Part shown: in pieces, positions 42,011 to 50,829 of the stretch
How the letters are laid out: every line of letters starts with the position of its first letter
Position numbering within the stretch: position 1 is the first letter of the stretch
Position numbers and translations under genes: made by a program
Assembly (NCBI RefSeq): GCF_040683095.1
Contig: NZ_JBFBCI010000002.1
Span: 186,001 to 250,000, forward strand
Reading direction: 5' to 3'
Length of the DNA: 64,000 nt
Source of the DNA: Sphaerisporangium sp040683095
GTDB lineage: Bacteria > Actinomycetota > Actinomycetes > Streptosporangiales > Streptosporangiaceae
Notes under the pieces: generated by a model
The model's database searches: none
Told to the model about the DNA's origin: nothing
Seen by the model: only the letters and a program-made list of their open reading frames with translations

Positions 42011-42245
42011 CTCGTCCACATCGGCAATGATCAACGGCGGCGCGGGAAGTTCGAGAGGTGTCCCTCGGTCGGGGGCGAAGGGGGCCCACCCCCTTGGGAA
42101 CACAGCCCGAACGCAAGCGAGGATCCTAGCAGTGACCCGTGCGGCCACTCCTGTTACGGGTGTGGTCGGAGAGGTAAACGCCTGGGTGGGCGTGGCGTTG
42201 GCAAATGATGGCTTCAGCAGGGAAATGACGGGTAACGTCGGACCT

Positions 42246-43478
42246 ATGAAGACGAGAATCCTCGCGATCGTGCTGGCCGGTGGCGAGGGCAAGCGCCTGA
42301 TGCCGCTGACCGCCGACCGCGCCAAGCCCGCGGTGCCCTTCGGCGGGATCTACCGCCTGGTCGACTTCGTCCTGTCGAACCTGGCCAACGGCGGTTACCT
42401 CAGGATGGTCGTCCTCACCCAGTACAAGAGCCACAGCCTCGACCGGCACGTCTCGCGGACGTGGCGGATGTCGACCATGCTCGGCAACTACGTCACGCCG
42501 GTGCCCGCCCAGCAGCGGCTCGGCCCGCGCTGGTTCGCCGGGTCCGCCGACGCGCTGTTCCAGAACCTGAACCTGATCTACGACGAACTGCCCGAGCACT
42601 GCATCGTCTTCGGCGCCGACCACATCTACCGCATGGACCCGCGCCAGATGGTGGAGCAGCACATCGACTCCGGCGCGGACGTGACGGTCGCCGCCATCCG
42701 CCAGCCGCTGTCGCTCGCCGACCAGTTCGGGGTGATCGAGACCGACCCGGCCGGGCGCCGGATCGTCGCGTTCCGCGAGAAGCCCACCGACGCCGTGGGC
42801 CTGCCGGACGCGCCGGACCAGGTGTACGCCTCGATGGGGAACTACGTCTTCAAGACGCAGGCCATGATCGACGCGCTGCGCGAGGACGCGCTGGACCCGG
42901 GCAGCAAGCACGACCTGGGCGGCAATATCATCCCGACGTTCGTGAAGTCGGGTGGCGCGGAGGTGTACGACTTCGCGCACAACGTCGTCCCCGGTTCCAC
43001 CGACCGCGACCGCGGCTACTGGCGCGACGTCGGGACGCTGGACGCCTACTACGACGCGCACATGGACCTGGTGTCGGTGCACCCGGTGTTCAACCTGTAC
43101 AACGACCGCTGGCCGATCTACACCGGCCACGACCCGCACCCGCCGGCCAAGTTCGTGCACAACGACGGCGACCGGGTCGGGCGCGCCCTCGAGTCGCTGG
43201 TGTCCCCCGGCGTGATCGTCTCCGGCGCCACGGCGTCCCGGTCGATCCTGTCGCCGGGGGTCGTGCTGCACTCCCACTCCCAGGTGGAGGACTCGGTGCT
43301 CATGGGCGGGGTCAAGATCGGCCGGGGGGCCATCGTCCGGCGCGCGATCATCGACAAGAACGTGGTCATCCCGGACGGCGCCCGCATCGGCCTGGACGTC
43401 GAGTACGACCGCTCGCGCTTCGCCGTGACCCGCGGCGGCGTGGTGGTGATCGGCAAGAACGAGATCGTCGAGCGGTAG
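42246..43478 (+). CDS. glgC: glucose-1-phosphate adenylyltransferase
   Basis: 410 aa, the normal length. The ATG at 42246 begins MKTRILAIVLAGGEGKRLMP with the nucleotide-binding GGxGxRL loop. Other motifs: KPAVPFGGIYRLVDFVLSN, the substrate site FGADHIYRMDP, FREKP, and NVVPGSTDRDRGYWRDVGT. The C-terminal left-handed beta-helix repeats run from ~300. It makes ADP-glucose from glucose-1-phosphate and ATP for glycogen or maltose-1-phosphate synthesis by glgM. No strong Shine-Dalgarno sequence is seen; an earlier in-frame ATG at 42225 is an alternative start. Confidence 0.95.
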   Translation: MKTRILAIVLAGGEGKRLMPLTADRAKPAVPFGGIYRLVDFVLSNLANGGYLRMVVLTQYKSHSLDRHVSRTWRMSTMLGNYVTPVPAQQRLGPRWFAGSADALFQNLNLIYDELPEHCIVFGADHIYRMDPRQMVEQHIDSGADVTVAAIRQPLSLADQFGVIETDPAGRRIVAFREKPTDAVGLPDAPDQVYASMGNYVFKTQAMIDALREDALDPGSKHDLGGNIIPTFVKSGGAEVYDFAHNVVPGSTDRDRGYWRDVGTLDAYYDAHMDLVSVHPVFNLYNDRWPIYTGHDPHPPAKFVHNDGDRVGRALESLVSPGVIVSGATASRSILSPGVVLHSHSQVEDSVLMGGVKIGRGAIVRRAIIDKNVVIPDGARIGLDVEYDRSRFAVTRGGVVVIGKNEIVER

Positions 43479-43571
43479 CGTGGCCGGCTCCGCCCAGGAT
43501 CTAGCAGGCATTGCCCGATGACAGGGCTGCGGATGGACAATAAATGACCGATCGGGGGTAGGGCCTTCACT

Positions 43572-43883
43572 ATGACCGGTACGACACGCGGGCCCGACGA
43601 CATGGGTGATGACGAACAGTTGACCCAGATCGAGGAATGGACCGACAACCTGCCCATCGGTCACGAGATCGTCGAGGACGAGCCCGACGAGCACGGCATC
43701 TCGCGCCGGGTGTGGCAGGAGGCCCCCGAGCGCTCCCACACGCCGCGCGAGGAGTACCGCTTCGTCGCCCCGGACGAGGGCGCGCATCCCGACGTGGAGC
43801 ACGAGGAGTGGGCGCAGGAGGTCGGCGCCGACGACGGGGACCTGTCCGCCGAGGAACGGGCGATGCACATCGAGCGCGACTGA
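43572..43883 (+). CDS. DUF5709-like acidic protein
   Basis: 103 aa, strongly acidic. It has EEYRFVAPDEGAHPDVEHEE followed near the end by LSAEERAMHIERD. This resembles the DUF5709 pattern (RLVAPDEGAxxD with a final SAEExAMH). No membrane segments. Function unknown; proteins of this type are small cytosolic actinobacterial proteins. Confidence 0.65.
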   Translation: MTGTTRGPDDMGDDEQLTQIEEWTDNLPIGHEIVEDEPDEHGISRRVWQEAPERSHTPREEYRFVAPDEGAHPDVEHEEWAQEVGADDGDLSAEERAMHIERD

Positions 43884-43999
43884 CGTTCACGGGGAGTACG
43901 CCGGGCCGGGGCCGGAGGGGACCGCCCGGGTGCCGGTCCGATGACGGGAAACCGATCAAGACGGGACCGGGCGGGATATCTCGCGCTAAAGTCCCCGAT

Positions 44000-45571
44000 G
44001 TGCGGAGATCACGGCCGTTCTGGCGGCTCACCCCTGCGGAACGCCAGGTCTGGGACGCCTACCCCTCCGGCGCCTGGGTCGACCTGCGCAGCGGCGACCC
44101 CGAGGCGGACGACCCGGCGAAGGGCGCCACGTGGGGCCGGCACCGCACGGTGCGCGCCGAAGTCGTCACCGCGCTCATGCTCGGGGCGAACCCCGCCGGA
44201 CCGGGGCAGGTCGCGGGGCTCCGGCTCGCCGGGGCGCACATCGCGGGCGACCTGAACCTGTCCGACGCGACGCTCACCACCAAGCTGCACCTGCTCAACT
44301 GCCACCTGCCCGGCGTGGTCTCGCTGACCGACACCACCGCCAAGGGCCTGCGGTTCCGCGGCTGCGACATCCACCGGATCCGGGCCGCCCGCTGCACGGT
44401 CGACGGCCTGCTGGAGCTGGACGCCTCCACGGTCCACGCCGGGGTGCGGCTGGACAACGCCCGCATCGCCGGCCAGTTCCGGCTGGCCCGGGCCACGCTG
44501 CACGCGCCGCCACCCATGAGCGGGGCGTCGGAGAGCTACATGGAGGACGTCCGCCGCCCGTTCAGCGAGGCCGAGCGGCGCGAGCGCGGGTGGGACCAGG
44601 ACCACTGGGCGCTGTGGGCGGGCGGCATGACCGTGGAGGGCGGCGCCTTCTGCCGCGACCTGCGCACCACGGGCGGGCTGCGGATGATCGGCGCCCGCTT
44701 CAACAGCGGCCTGTACCTGGAGCGGGCGGTGATCAAGGCCACCGGAAAGCACGCGATCTACGCCGACCACATGCAGGCGTCGAGCGCCGAGTTCAGCGCC
44801 GGCTTCACCGCCGAGGGCACGATCCGGCTGCGCGGCGCCCGGGTGGCGGGCGTGCTCTCGTTCGACCAGGCGGTGCTCACCGCCCCCGGCCGCCGCTGCC
44901 TGCACCTCAGCCACATGCAGGTCGACGAGCTGATCCTGCGCCCCGCGTCGTTGAGCGGCGAGGTCAACCTGGGCTATTCGCGGATCGGCGTCCTGCTCGA
45001 CTCCCCGGACGCCTACCCCGACGAGGTGCGGCTCAACGGGTTCGGCTTCGAGTCGCTGCGCGGCGGCACGTCCCTGGCCGACCGCCTGACCTGGCTGGCC
45101 CGCGACCCGGAGGGCTACCGGCCGCAGCCCTACGAGCAGCTCGCGGCGTGGTACCGCAGGATCGGCCACGACGCGGAGGCGCGCGCCGTCCTGCTCGCCA
45201 AGCAGCGCGCCCGGCGCGCCACCCTGGAAGTCCCCGGCCGGGTGGGCGGCTACGTGCTCGACGTCGCGGTCGGGTACGGGCACCGCGCCTGGCTGGCCGG
45301 GGTGTGGTTCGGCCTGCTGCTCGCGGTCGGGACGGTGGTGTTCACGCTGCATCCCCCCGCGCAGGTGGGCCTGGACGAGCGGCGCGTGTTCCACGCCTTC
45401 CCCTACACCCTGGACCTGCTGGTCCCGGTGAGCGTCTTCGAGCAGCGGGCCGCCTGGGAGCCGGTCGGCTGGACGCAGTGGCTGGCGAACATCCTGATCG
45501 CGTCGGGGTGGATCCTCGCCACGGCGCTCATCGCCGGCGCCACGCGCCTGCTGCGCCCGCAGCAGAACTGA
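44000..45571 (+). CDS. large membrane-anchored protein with repetitive beta-helix-like body
   Basis: 523 aa from a GTG at 44000. No Shine-Dalgarno sequence; TAAAGT lies 9 bp upstream, which would fit a leaderless transcript. Residues ~45-330 hold repeated ~20-residue units with alternating hydrophobic positions (GLRLAGAHIAGDLNLSDATL, GLRFRGCDIHRIRAARCTVD). They resemble a pentapeptide- or bactofilin-like right-handed helix. Two C-terminal membrane segments (VWFGLLLAVGTVVFTLHPPA, WILATALIAGATRLL) flank an extracytoplasmic loop. Such actinobacterial proteins are often labelled 'membrane-associated oxidoreductase' without proof. Convergent with the mechanosensitive channel gene. Confidence 0.75.
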   Translation: MRRSRPFWRLTPAERQVWDAYPSGAWVDLRSGDPEADDPAKGATWGRHRTVRAEVVTALMLGANPAGPGQVAGLRLAGAHIAGDLNLSDATLTTKLHLLNCHLPGVVSLTDTTAKGLRFRGCDIHRIRAARCTVDGLLELDASTVHAGVRLDNARIAGQFRLARATLHAPPPMSGASESYMEDVRRPFSEAERRERGWDQDHWALWAGGMTVEGGAFCRDLRTTGGLRMIGARFNSGLYLERAVIKATGKHAIYADHMQASSAEFSAGFTAEGTIRLRGARVAGVLSFDQAVLTAPGRRCLHLSHMQVDELILRPASLSGEVNLGYSRIGVLLDSPDAYPDEVRLNGFGFESLRGGTSLADRLTWLARDPEGYRPQPYEQLAAWYRRIGHDAEARAVLLAKQRARRATLEVPGRVGGYVLDVAVGYGHRAWLAGVWFGLLLAVGTVVFTLHPPAQVGLDERRVFHAFPYTLDLLVPVSVFEQRAAWEPVGWTQWLANILIASGWILATALIAGATRLLRPQQN

Positions 45572-45590
45572 GCCCCGGAGTCCCCGTGGG

Positions 45591-46781
45591 CTAGCGCACG
45601 GGGACGCCGTCGGCCTGGGCGTCGGGGGTGTCGTCGGGGTACGGGCCGCCGGGCGGCCGCAGGGAGCCGGCGCCGGCGCGTACGGGGGGCCTGCCCGCCT
45701 CCGCGGCGGAACCGTCCGCCCCGGGGACGGGTGCGCCGCCGCGTCCGGCGCGCGGGAAGTCCTCCACGCGCAGGCGGGGCAGCGCCTCGGGGTAGTGATC
45801 GCGGACGTAGGCCACCAGGTGCTCGCGCATGTCGCATTTCAGGTCCCAGACGCTCGGCGCGTCCGAGGCGCTCATCAGGGCGCGCAGCTCGACCAGGCCG
45901 TTGGGCTGGATGCCGGTGACCTGGATGGTCCAGTCCTTCTGGTCCCACAGGGGGTGCTCGCGCAGGCGGCGGTAGAGCTCGGTCCGCAGTTCCTCCACGG
46001 GCACCGACCAGTCGACGTACAGCATGACGTGCCCGATGACGCGGCTCTCGTAGCGGGTCCAGTTCTCGAACGGCGTCTTGGTGAAGTAGGAGACCGGCAG
46101 GATGAGCCGCCGCTCGTCCCACAGCCGCACGACGACGTAGGTGAGCGTCAGCTCCTCGATGCGGCCCCACTCGCCGCCGACCACGACGGCGTCGTCCAGC
46201 CGGATGGCGTCGCTGAAGGCGAGCTGCAGCCCGGCGATGAGGTTGCTCAGCGTGGACTGGGCGGCGATGCCCGCGACCACGCCCGCGATACCCGCCGAGG
46301 CGAGCAGCCCGGCGCCGAGCGCGCGGACCGCCGGGAAGCTGAACAGCATGGCGCCCATGGACACGATGATGATCACGGCGGCGGCGACGCGGCGGACGAG
46401 CGCGATCTGGGTGCGGATGCGCCGCGCCTTGCGGTTGCCCTCTCCCTCGACCGCGCCGAGCCGGTCCAGCACCACGTCGGTCACGGCGTACGCGGCCTGG
46501 ATGACCAGCCAGGCGACGCAGGCGATGAGTAACAGGGTGACGACCTGCTCGACCACGAGGGTGGCCGTCACGCTGGACATGCCGGGCGCGTACCCGGTGT
46601 CGAACGTCACGACGGCCGCGGTCGCGAACGCCGGCCACGTGCACCGCTCGAGGAGCGGGCCCGCCAGGGAGAACCTTCCGTTGACGTGGCGCGACCGCAG
46701 CAGCCGCCTGACCAGCTCGACCGCGATCACCGCCGCGAGCACCGCGACCACCAGGAGTATCCAGCTTGCTACCGATGACAC
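45591..46781 (-). CDS. MscS-family mechanosensitive ion channel
   Basis: 396 aa. Four N-terminal membrane segments; the pore-lining helix is LGAGLLASAGIAGVVAGIAA followed by QSTLSNLIAGLQLAFSDAIR (~152-190). The beta domain has VVVGGEWGRIEELTLTYVVV and RRLILPVSYFTKTPFENWTR. The cytosolic tail (~345-396) is Pro/Gly/Ala-rich and disordered-looking. Opens under membrane tension to release solutes. ATG at 46781 (MSSVASWILLVVAVL) follows GAAAGG. Confidence 0.9.
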   Translation of the reverse strand: MSSVASWILLVVAVLAAVIAVELVRRLLRSRHVNGRFSLAGPLLERCTWPAFATAAVVTFDTGYAPGMSSVTATLVVEQVVTLLLIACVAWLVIQAAYAVTDVVLDRLGAVEGEGNRKARRIRTQIALVRRVAAAVIIIVSMGAMLFSFPAVRALGAGLLASAGIAGVVAGIAAQSTLSNLIAGLQLAFSDAIRLDDAVVVGGEWGRIEELTLTYVVVRLWDERRLILPVSYFTKTPFENWTRYESRVIGHVMLYVDWSVPVEELRTELYRRLREHPLWDQKDWTIQVTGIQPNGLVELRALMSASDAPSVWDLKCDMREHLVAYVRDHYPEALPRLRVEDFPRAGRGGAPVPGADGSAAEAGRPPVRAGAGSLRPPGGPYPDDTPDAQADGVPVR

Positions 46782-47135
46782 AGGCGGCGCCCCTTTCGTC
46801 GTCCTTTCCTATCGCGTGCAGGGGAAAGGCGTAAATGGCCAACCATGGCCGCCGGGCACCGGGATCCGGGGCGCTCTCGGATCGAATGATCACAGAGCTA
46901 CGCGTTTCACACGAGTCAGGGCGCACATAAAGTTCTCCTCCGGCGGCGTACAGGCCTGTGACGGCGGACGTCGCGGGCCCGCCACCGGCGCGGGCCGCGA
47001 GGCCACGCGCCGGCTCGGGCGATCCATAGCCAGACATATGGCCATGAATCCCGAAATAGAGTGATACAGATCACACGGAGGAGGGACTCGGTCGGACCAC
47101 CTTCGGACGAGGACGAAGGGGGCAGGACGACGGGG
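46782..47135. other. intergenic region between mscS and nrdB
   Basis: 354 bp without a convincing gene. It holds the mscS promoter (leftward). At 47061-47074 GTGA-TACAGA-TCAC matches the CRP core GTGA-N6-TCAC; the site is just downstream of nrdB and ~280 bp from mscS. GGAGGAGG follows at 47076 without a usable start codon. Confidence 0.35.
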
Positions 47136-48131
47136 TCAGAACGCCTCGTCGAAGCTGACGCTGCCCTCCACCGCCACCTGGTAGGCGGAGACCCGCCGCT
47201 CGAAGAAGTTCGCCAGCTCCTGCACGTCCTGGAGCTCCATGAAGGCGAACGGGTTGGCCGTCCCGTACCGGATCGGCAGCCCGAGCCGGGCCAGACGGCG
47301 GTCGGCGACGTACTCGAGGTACTCGCGCATGCGCTCGGCGCTCATCCCCGCCAGGCCGTCACCGCACAGGTCCCGGGCGAACGCCAGCTCGGCAGCCACC
47401 GCCTCCTCGATCATCCGGGTCACCTGGGCGCCCAGCCCGTCGTCGAAAAGGTCCGGCTCCTCGGCGCGCACGGTGTCCACGACCGAGAACGCGAACTCCA
47501 TGTGCATGGACTCGTCGCGGAACACCCAGTTCGTCCCCGTGGCGAGCCCGCCGAGCAGCCCGCGCGAGCGCAGCCAGTACACGTACGCGAAGGCCCCGTA
47601 GAAGAACAGCCCCTCGATGCAGGCGGCGAAGCAGATCAGGTTGAGCAGGAACGCCCGGCGGTCGTCCCGCGTCTCCAGGCGGGCCAGCCCGTTGATGGAG
47701 TCGATCCAGCGGAAGCAGAACTCGGCCTTGTCCCTGATGGACGGGATGTGCTCGATCGCCGCGAACGCCTTGGCCCGCTCGTCGTGGTCGGGCAGGTAGG
47801 TGTCCAGCAGCGTCAGGTAGAACTGCACGTGCACGGCCTCCTCGAAGAGCTGCCGCGACAGGTACAGCCGCGCCTCGGGGGCGTTGACGTGCTGGTAGAG
47901 GTTCAGCACGAGGTTGTTGGCCACGATCGAGTCGCCGGTGGCGAAGAAGGCCACCAGCCGGTTGATCAGGTGCCGCTCCCCCGCGCCGAGTTTGGCGAGG
48001 TCGGCGAGGTCGGACTGGAGGTCCACCTCCTCGACCGTCCAGGTGTTGCGGATCGCGGCCCGGTACCGCTCGTAGAACTCCGGGTACCGCATCGGGCGCA
48101 GGGTCAGGTTCATGCCGGGGTCGAGCAGCAT
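47136..48131 (-). CDS. nrdB: class Ia ribonucleotide reductase, small (radical) subunit
   Basis: 331 aa from the ATG at 48131, which overlaps the last base of the nrdA stop (TGATG). The di-iron and radical residues are recognisable: Asp in EEVDLQSDLADL, E-x2-H-x3-Y in FEEAVHVQFYLTLLD (radical Tyr), Glu in ACIEGLFFYGAFAY, and E-x2-H in FRDESMHMEFAF. The C-terminus VSFDEAF fits the subunit-docking tail. It makes the tyrosyl radical for NrdA and is under the same B12 riboswitch. Confidence 0.92.
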   Translation of the reverse strand: MLLDPGMNLTLRPMRYPEFYERYRAAIRNTWTVEEVDLQSDLADLAKLGAGERHLINRLVAFFATGDSIVANNLVLNLYQHVNAPEARLYLSRQLFEEAVHVQFYLTLLDTYLPDHDERAKAFAAIEHIPSIRDKAEFCFRWIDSINGLARLETRDDRRAFLLNLICFAACIEGLFFYGAFAYVYWLRSRGLLGGLATGTNWVFRDESMHMEFAFSVVDTVRAEEPDLFDDGLGAQVTRMIEEAVAAELAFARDLCGDGLAGMSAERMREYLEYVADRRLARLGLPIRYGTANPFAFMELQDVQELANFFERRVSAYQVAVEGSVSFDEAF

Positions 48132-50386
48132 CACTGGCACGCCTCGCAGATCTCAGGGTTCTCGAGGGAGCACGCCACGGCCTCGGAGACCGCGATCGGC
48201 GTGGCGGCGGGTCCGGCTACAGGCCCGGTGAGAGGCTCTGTGGCCGGCTCGGCGGCGACGGTCGTCTGCGCGATGCGGGTGGCCGGACGCGAGCGCAGGT
48301 AGTACGTCGTCTTCAGCCCGGCCCGCCAGGCGTAGGCGTACATCGACGACAGCTTGCCGATCGTCGGGGTCGCCATGAACAGGTTCAGCGACTGCGACTG
48401 GTCGATGTACGGCTGGCGCGTGGCGGCGAGATCGATCAGCGCCTTCTGCGGCAGCTCCCAGGCGGTGCGGTACAGCACTTTCAGGTCCGCCGGGATGGCC
48501 GCGATGTCCTGGACGGAGCCGTCGGCGCGCTTCACCGCGTCCCTGACCTGCGGCGTCCACAGCCCGCGCTCCTGGAGGTCGCGCACCAGGTAGCGGTTGA
48601 CCTGCAGGAACTCGCCCGACAGGGTCTCGCGCTTGAACACGTTGGACACCTGCGGCTCGACGCACTCGTAGCAGCCGACGATGGAGGCGATGGTGGCCGT
48701 AGGCGCGATCGCGATCATCAGCGAGTTGCGCAGCCCGGTGGCCGCGATCCGCTCGCGCAGGGCGGCCCACTCGCCGGGGTGGACGGGCCGCGCCGCCGGG
48801 TAGTGGTCCAGGTGCAGGACGCCGCGCGCCGCCCGCGTGTCGGCGTACGAGGGGTGCGCGCCGTCCGCCTCGGCGAGGTCGCAGGACGTCTGGTACGCGG
48901 CCAGCGCCATCTCCTCGCTGACGCGGCTGGACAGCGCCAGCGCCTCCGGCGAGTCGAACGGCAGCCGCAGCGCGAAGAACACGTCGGCCAGGCCCATCAC
49001 CCCGAGCCCGATCGGCCGCCAGCGCTTGTTCGCCGCCTCGGCCTCCGGCGTCGGGTAGAAGCCGCGGTCGATGGACCTGTCGAGGAACCGCACGGCCGTC
49101 GCCACCGTGGCGCGCAGCCGCTCCCAGTCGAGCCCGTCCTCCACCAGGTGGGCGGCGAGGTTGACCGAGCCGAGGTTGCACACGGCGGTCTCGGCGTCGC
49201 TGGTCACCTCCAGGATCTCGGTGCACAGGTTGGACAGGTGGATGACGTTCCCGGGCAGCGCCGTCTGGTTGGAGGCGCGGTTGGAGGCGTCCTTGAAGGT
49301 CATCCAGCCGTTGCCCGTCTGGGCCAGCGTGCGCATCATGCGCCCGTACAGGGCCCTGGCGGGGACCTTCCGGACGTACCGCCCGGCGGCCTCGGCCTCG
49401 CGGTAGGCGGCGTCGAACGCCTCGCCCCACAGGTCGGTCAGCTCCGGGACCTCCTTGGGGTCGAACAGCGACCACTCGCCGTCCGCCTCGACCCGGCGCA
49501 TGAACTCGTCCGGGATCCAGTTGGCCAGGTTCAGGTTGTGGGTGCGGCGGGCCTCCTCGCCGGTGTTGTCGCGCAGTTCGAGGAACTCCTCGACGTCGGC
49601 GTGCCACGGTTCGAGGTAGACGCAGGCCGCGCCCTTGCGCCGCCCGCCCTGGTTGACGGCGGCGACGCTCGCGTCCAGCGTGCGCAGCCACGGGACGATG
49701 CCGTTGGAGTGCCCGTTGGTGCCCCGGATCAGCGAGCCGCGCGAGCGGATCCGCGTCCAGGCGATGCCGATGCCCCCGGCGTACTTCGACAGGCGCGCCA
49801 CCTGGCCGTACCGCTCGTAGATCGCGTCCAGCTCGTCGCGCGGCGAGTCCAGCAGGAAGCACGACGAGAGCTGCGGGCGGCGGGTGCCGGAGTTGAACAG
49901 CGTCGGCGAGCTCGGCATGTACGACAGCGTGGAGATCAGCCGGTACAGCTCGCCGGCCTCGGCGACGGTGTCCGCCAGGCCGCAGGCCACGCGCAGGAAG
50001 AAGTGCTGCGGGCGCTCCAGCACGCCCCGGGTCACGGGGTGGCGCAGCAGGTAGCGGTCGTAGACGGTGCGCAGCCCGAAGTACTCGAAACGGTCGTCGC
50101 CGCCGGCGTCCACCAGCCCGTCCAGCACGGCCGCGTTGTCCCGGACGAAGTCCGCCAGGCGGTCCTGGACCAGCCCCGCCGCGTGCGTGGCCGCGACCGA
50201 CTCGGAGAACGACCGCACGCCGTGCGCGGCGGCCTCATCGGCGATCTCCTCGGCGAGCAGCCGCGCGGCGACGCGGGAGTTGGCGGGGTCGGCGATGACC
50301 CGGGCGGCGGCCTCCTCGATGGCGAGCCGCCTGTGCTCGCTCCCCGCCTCCGGCCGGTACACCGGCCGCGAATCCGTCACCGTCAC
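48131..50386 (-). CDS. nrdA: class Ia ribonucleotide reductase, large (catalytic) subunit
   Basis: 751 aa from the GTG at 50386, with AAGGAG 7 nt upstream. Active-site cysteines: QLSSCFLLDSPRDE (first redox Cys), HLSNLCTEILEVTS with the thiyl Cys and Glu, and AVCNLGSVNLAAHL (second redox Cys). SLMIAIAPTATIASIVGCYE is the phosphate-binding part. The C-terminal CEACQ provides the thioredoxin-linked cysteines. No ATP-cone is seen at the N-terminus. Reduces ribonucleotides to deoxyribonucleotides with NrdB. The leader carries a cobalamin riboswitch. Confidence 0.94.
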   Translation of the reverse strand: MTVTDSRPVYRPEAGSEHRRLAIEEAAARVIADPANSRVAARLLAEEIADEAAAHGVRSFSESVAATHAAGLVQDRLADFVRDNAAVLDGLVDAGGDDRFEYFGLRTVYDRYLLRHPVTRGVLERPQHFFLRVACGLADTVAEAGELYRLISTLSYMPSSPTLFNSGTRRPQLSSCFLLDSPRDELDAIYERYGQVARLSKYAGGIGIAWTRIRSRGSLIRGTNGHSNGIVPWLRTLDASVAAVNQGGRRKGAACVYLEPWHADVEEFLELRDNTGEEARRTHNLNLANWIPDEFMRRVEADGEWSLFDPKEVPELTDLWGEAFDAAYREAEAAGRYVRKVPARALYGRMMRTLAQTGNGWMTFKDASNRASNQTALPGNVIHLSNLCTEILEVTSDAETAVCNLGSVNLAAHLVEDGLDWERLRATVATAVRFLDRSIDRGFYPTPEAEAANKRWRPIGLGVMGLADVFFALRLPFDSPEALALSSRVSEEMALAAYQTSCDLAEADGAHPSYADTRAARGVLHLDHYPAARPVHPGEWAALRERIAATGLRNSLMIAIAPTATIASIVGCYECVEPQVSNVFKRETLSGEFLQVNRYLVRDLQERGLWTPQVRDAVKRADGSVQDIAAIPADLKVLYRTAWELPQKALIDLAATRQPYIDQSQSLNLFMATPTIGKLSSMYAYAWRAGLKTTYYLRSRPATRIAQTTVAAEPATEPLTGPVAGPAATPIAVSEAVACSLENPEICEACQ

Positions 50387-50507
50387 GTGCTGTCTCCTTC
50401 GTGCGCTCGGATCACCCCGGAGGAAGGCACGGCGGAGCACGACCGGGCACCCGTGAGCGGGCATGCCGGTCTCCCCGTCCGGCGGCCCTCCCTCGGGGCC
50501 TGGACGA

Positions 50508-50687
50508 CGTCACCGGCAGGTCTTCGGACTCGCGGGCGCACCTCACACGCCTACTGGCCGTCGCTTCCCAGGCCGCGGGCGGCCCAGTGCTGATGTGACG
50601 GCGGTCGTTCCCGCTCACCGCTGCGGGGCAGTCCCGGATTCGCACCGGATTCCCTCTTGCCTCGCCCCGAGGAGCGAACCAGCGACG
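50508..50687 (-). promoter_or_regulatory. cobalamin (B12) riboswitch controlling nrdAB
   Basis: On the minus strand, conserved elements appear in order: GAGGGAATCCGGTGCGAATC, CGGGACTGCCCCGCAGCGGT then GA, ACTGGGC, CTGGGAAG and GTCCGAAGACCTGCC. This is the AdoCbl riboswitch signature (B12 box). Closing stem: CGTC at 50687-50684 with GACG at 50511-50508. It ends ~120 nt before the nrdA GTG. In Streptomyces the same device shuts off class Ia reductase when B12 allows the NrdJ enzyme to work. Confidence 0.93.
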
Positions 50688-50829
50688 AGCATGGATCCTA
50701 CATCTAGTGTCCGGCCCCGCAACAACCCCTATAGGTTGTGTCGCTCCCATGCACCCAGCGTGACCATCCACCCCCATCCGGGACGTGGAGACGACCGATC
50801 GAGCCGACGGGTCACGGCGCGTCGTGGCG
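50688..50829. other. nrdAB promoter region
   Basis: Short gap between the riboswitch 5' end and the end of the TctC-like gene. It holds the nrdAB promoter (leftward); an A/T-richer stretch around 50725-50745 is a candidate. The gene-free region as a whole runs 50387-50829 and is otherwise filled by the riboswitch and its ~120-nt downstream leader. Confidence 0.4.

Noticed and set aside
48779..50593. 604-codon plus-strand frame across nrdA
   Set aside because: Arg/Val/Gln-rich shadow of the nrdA coding strand; it even runs through the riboswitch.
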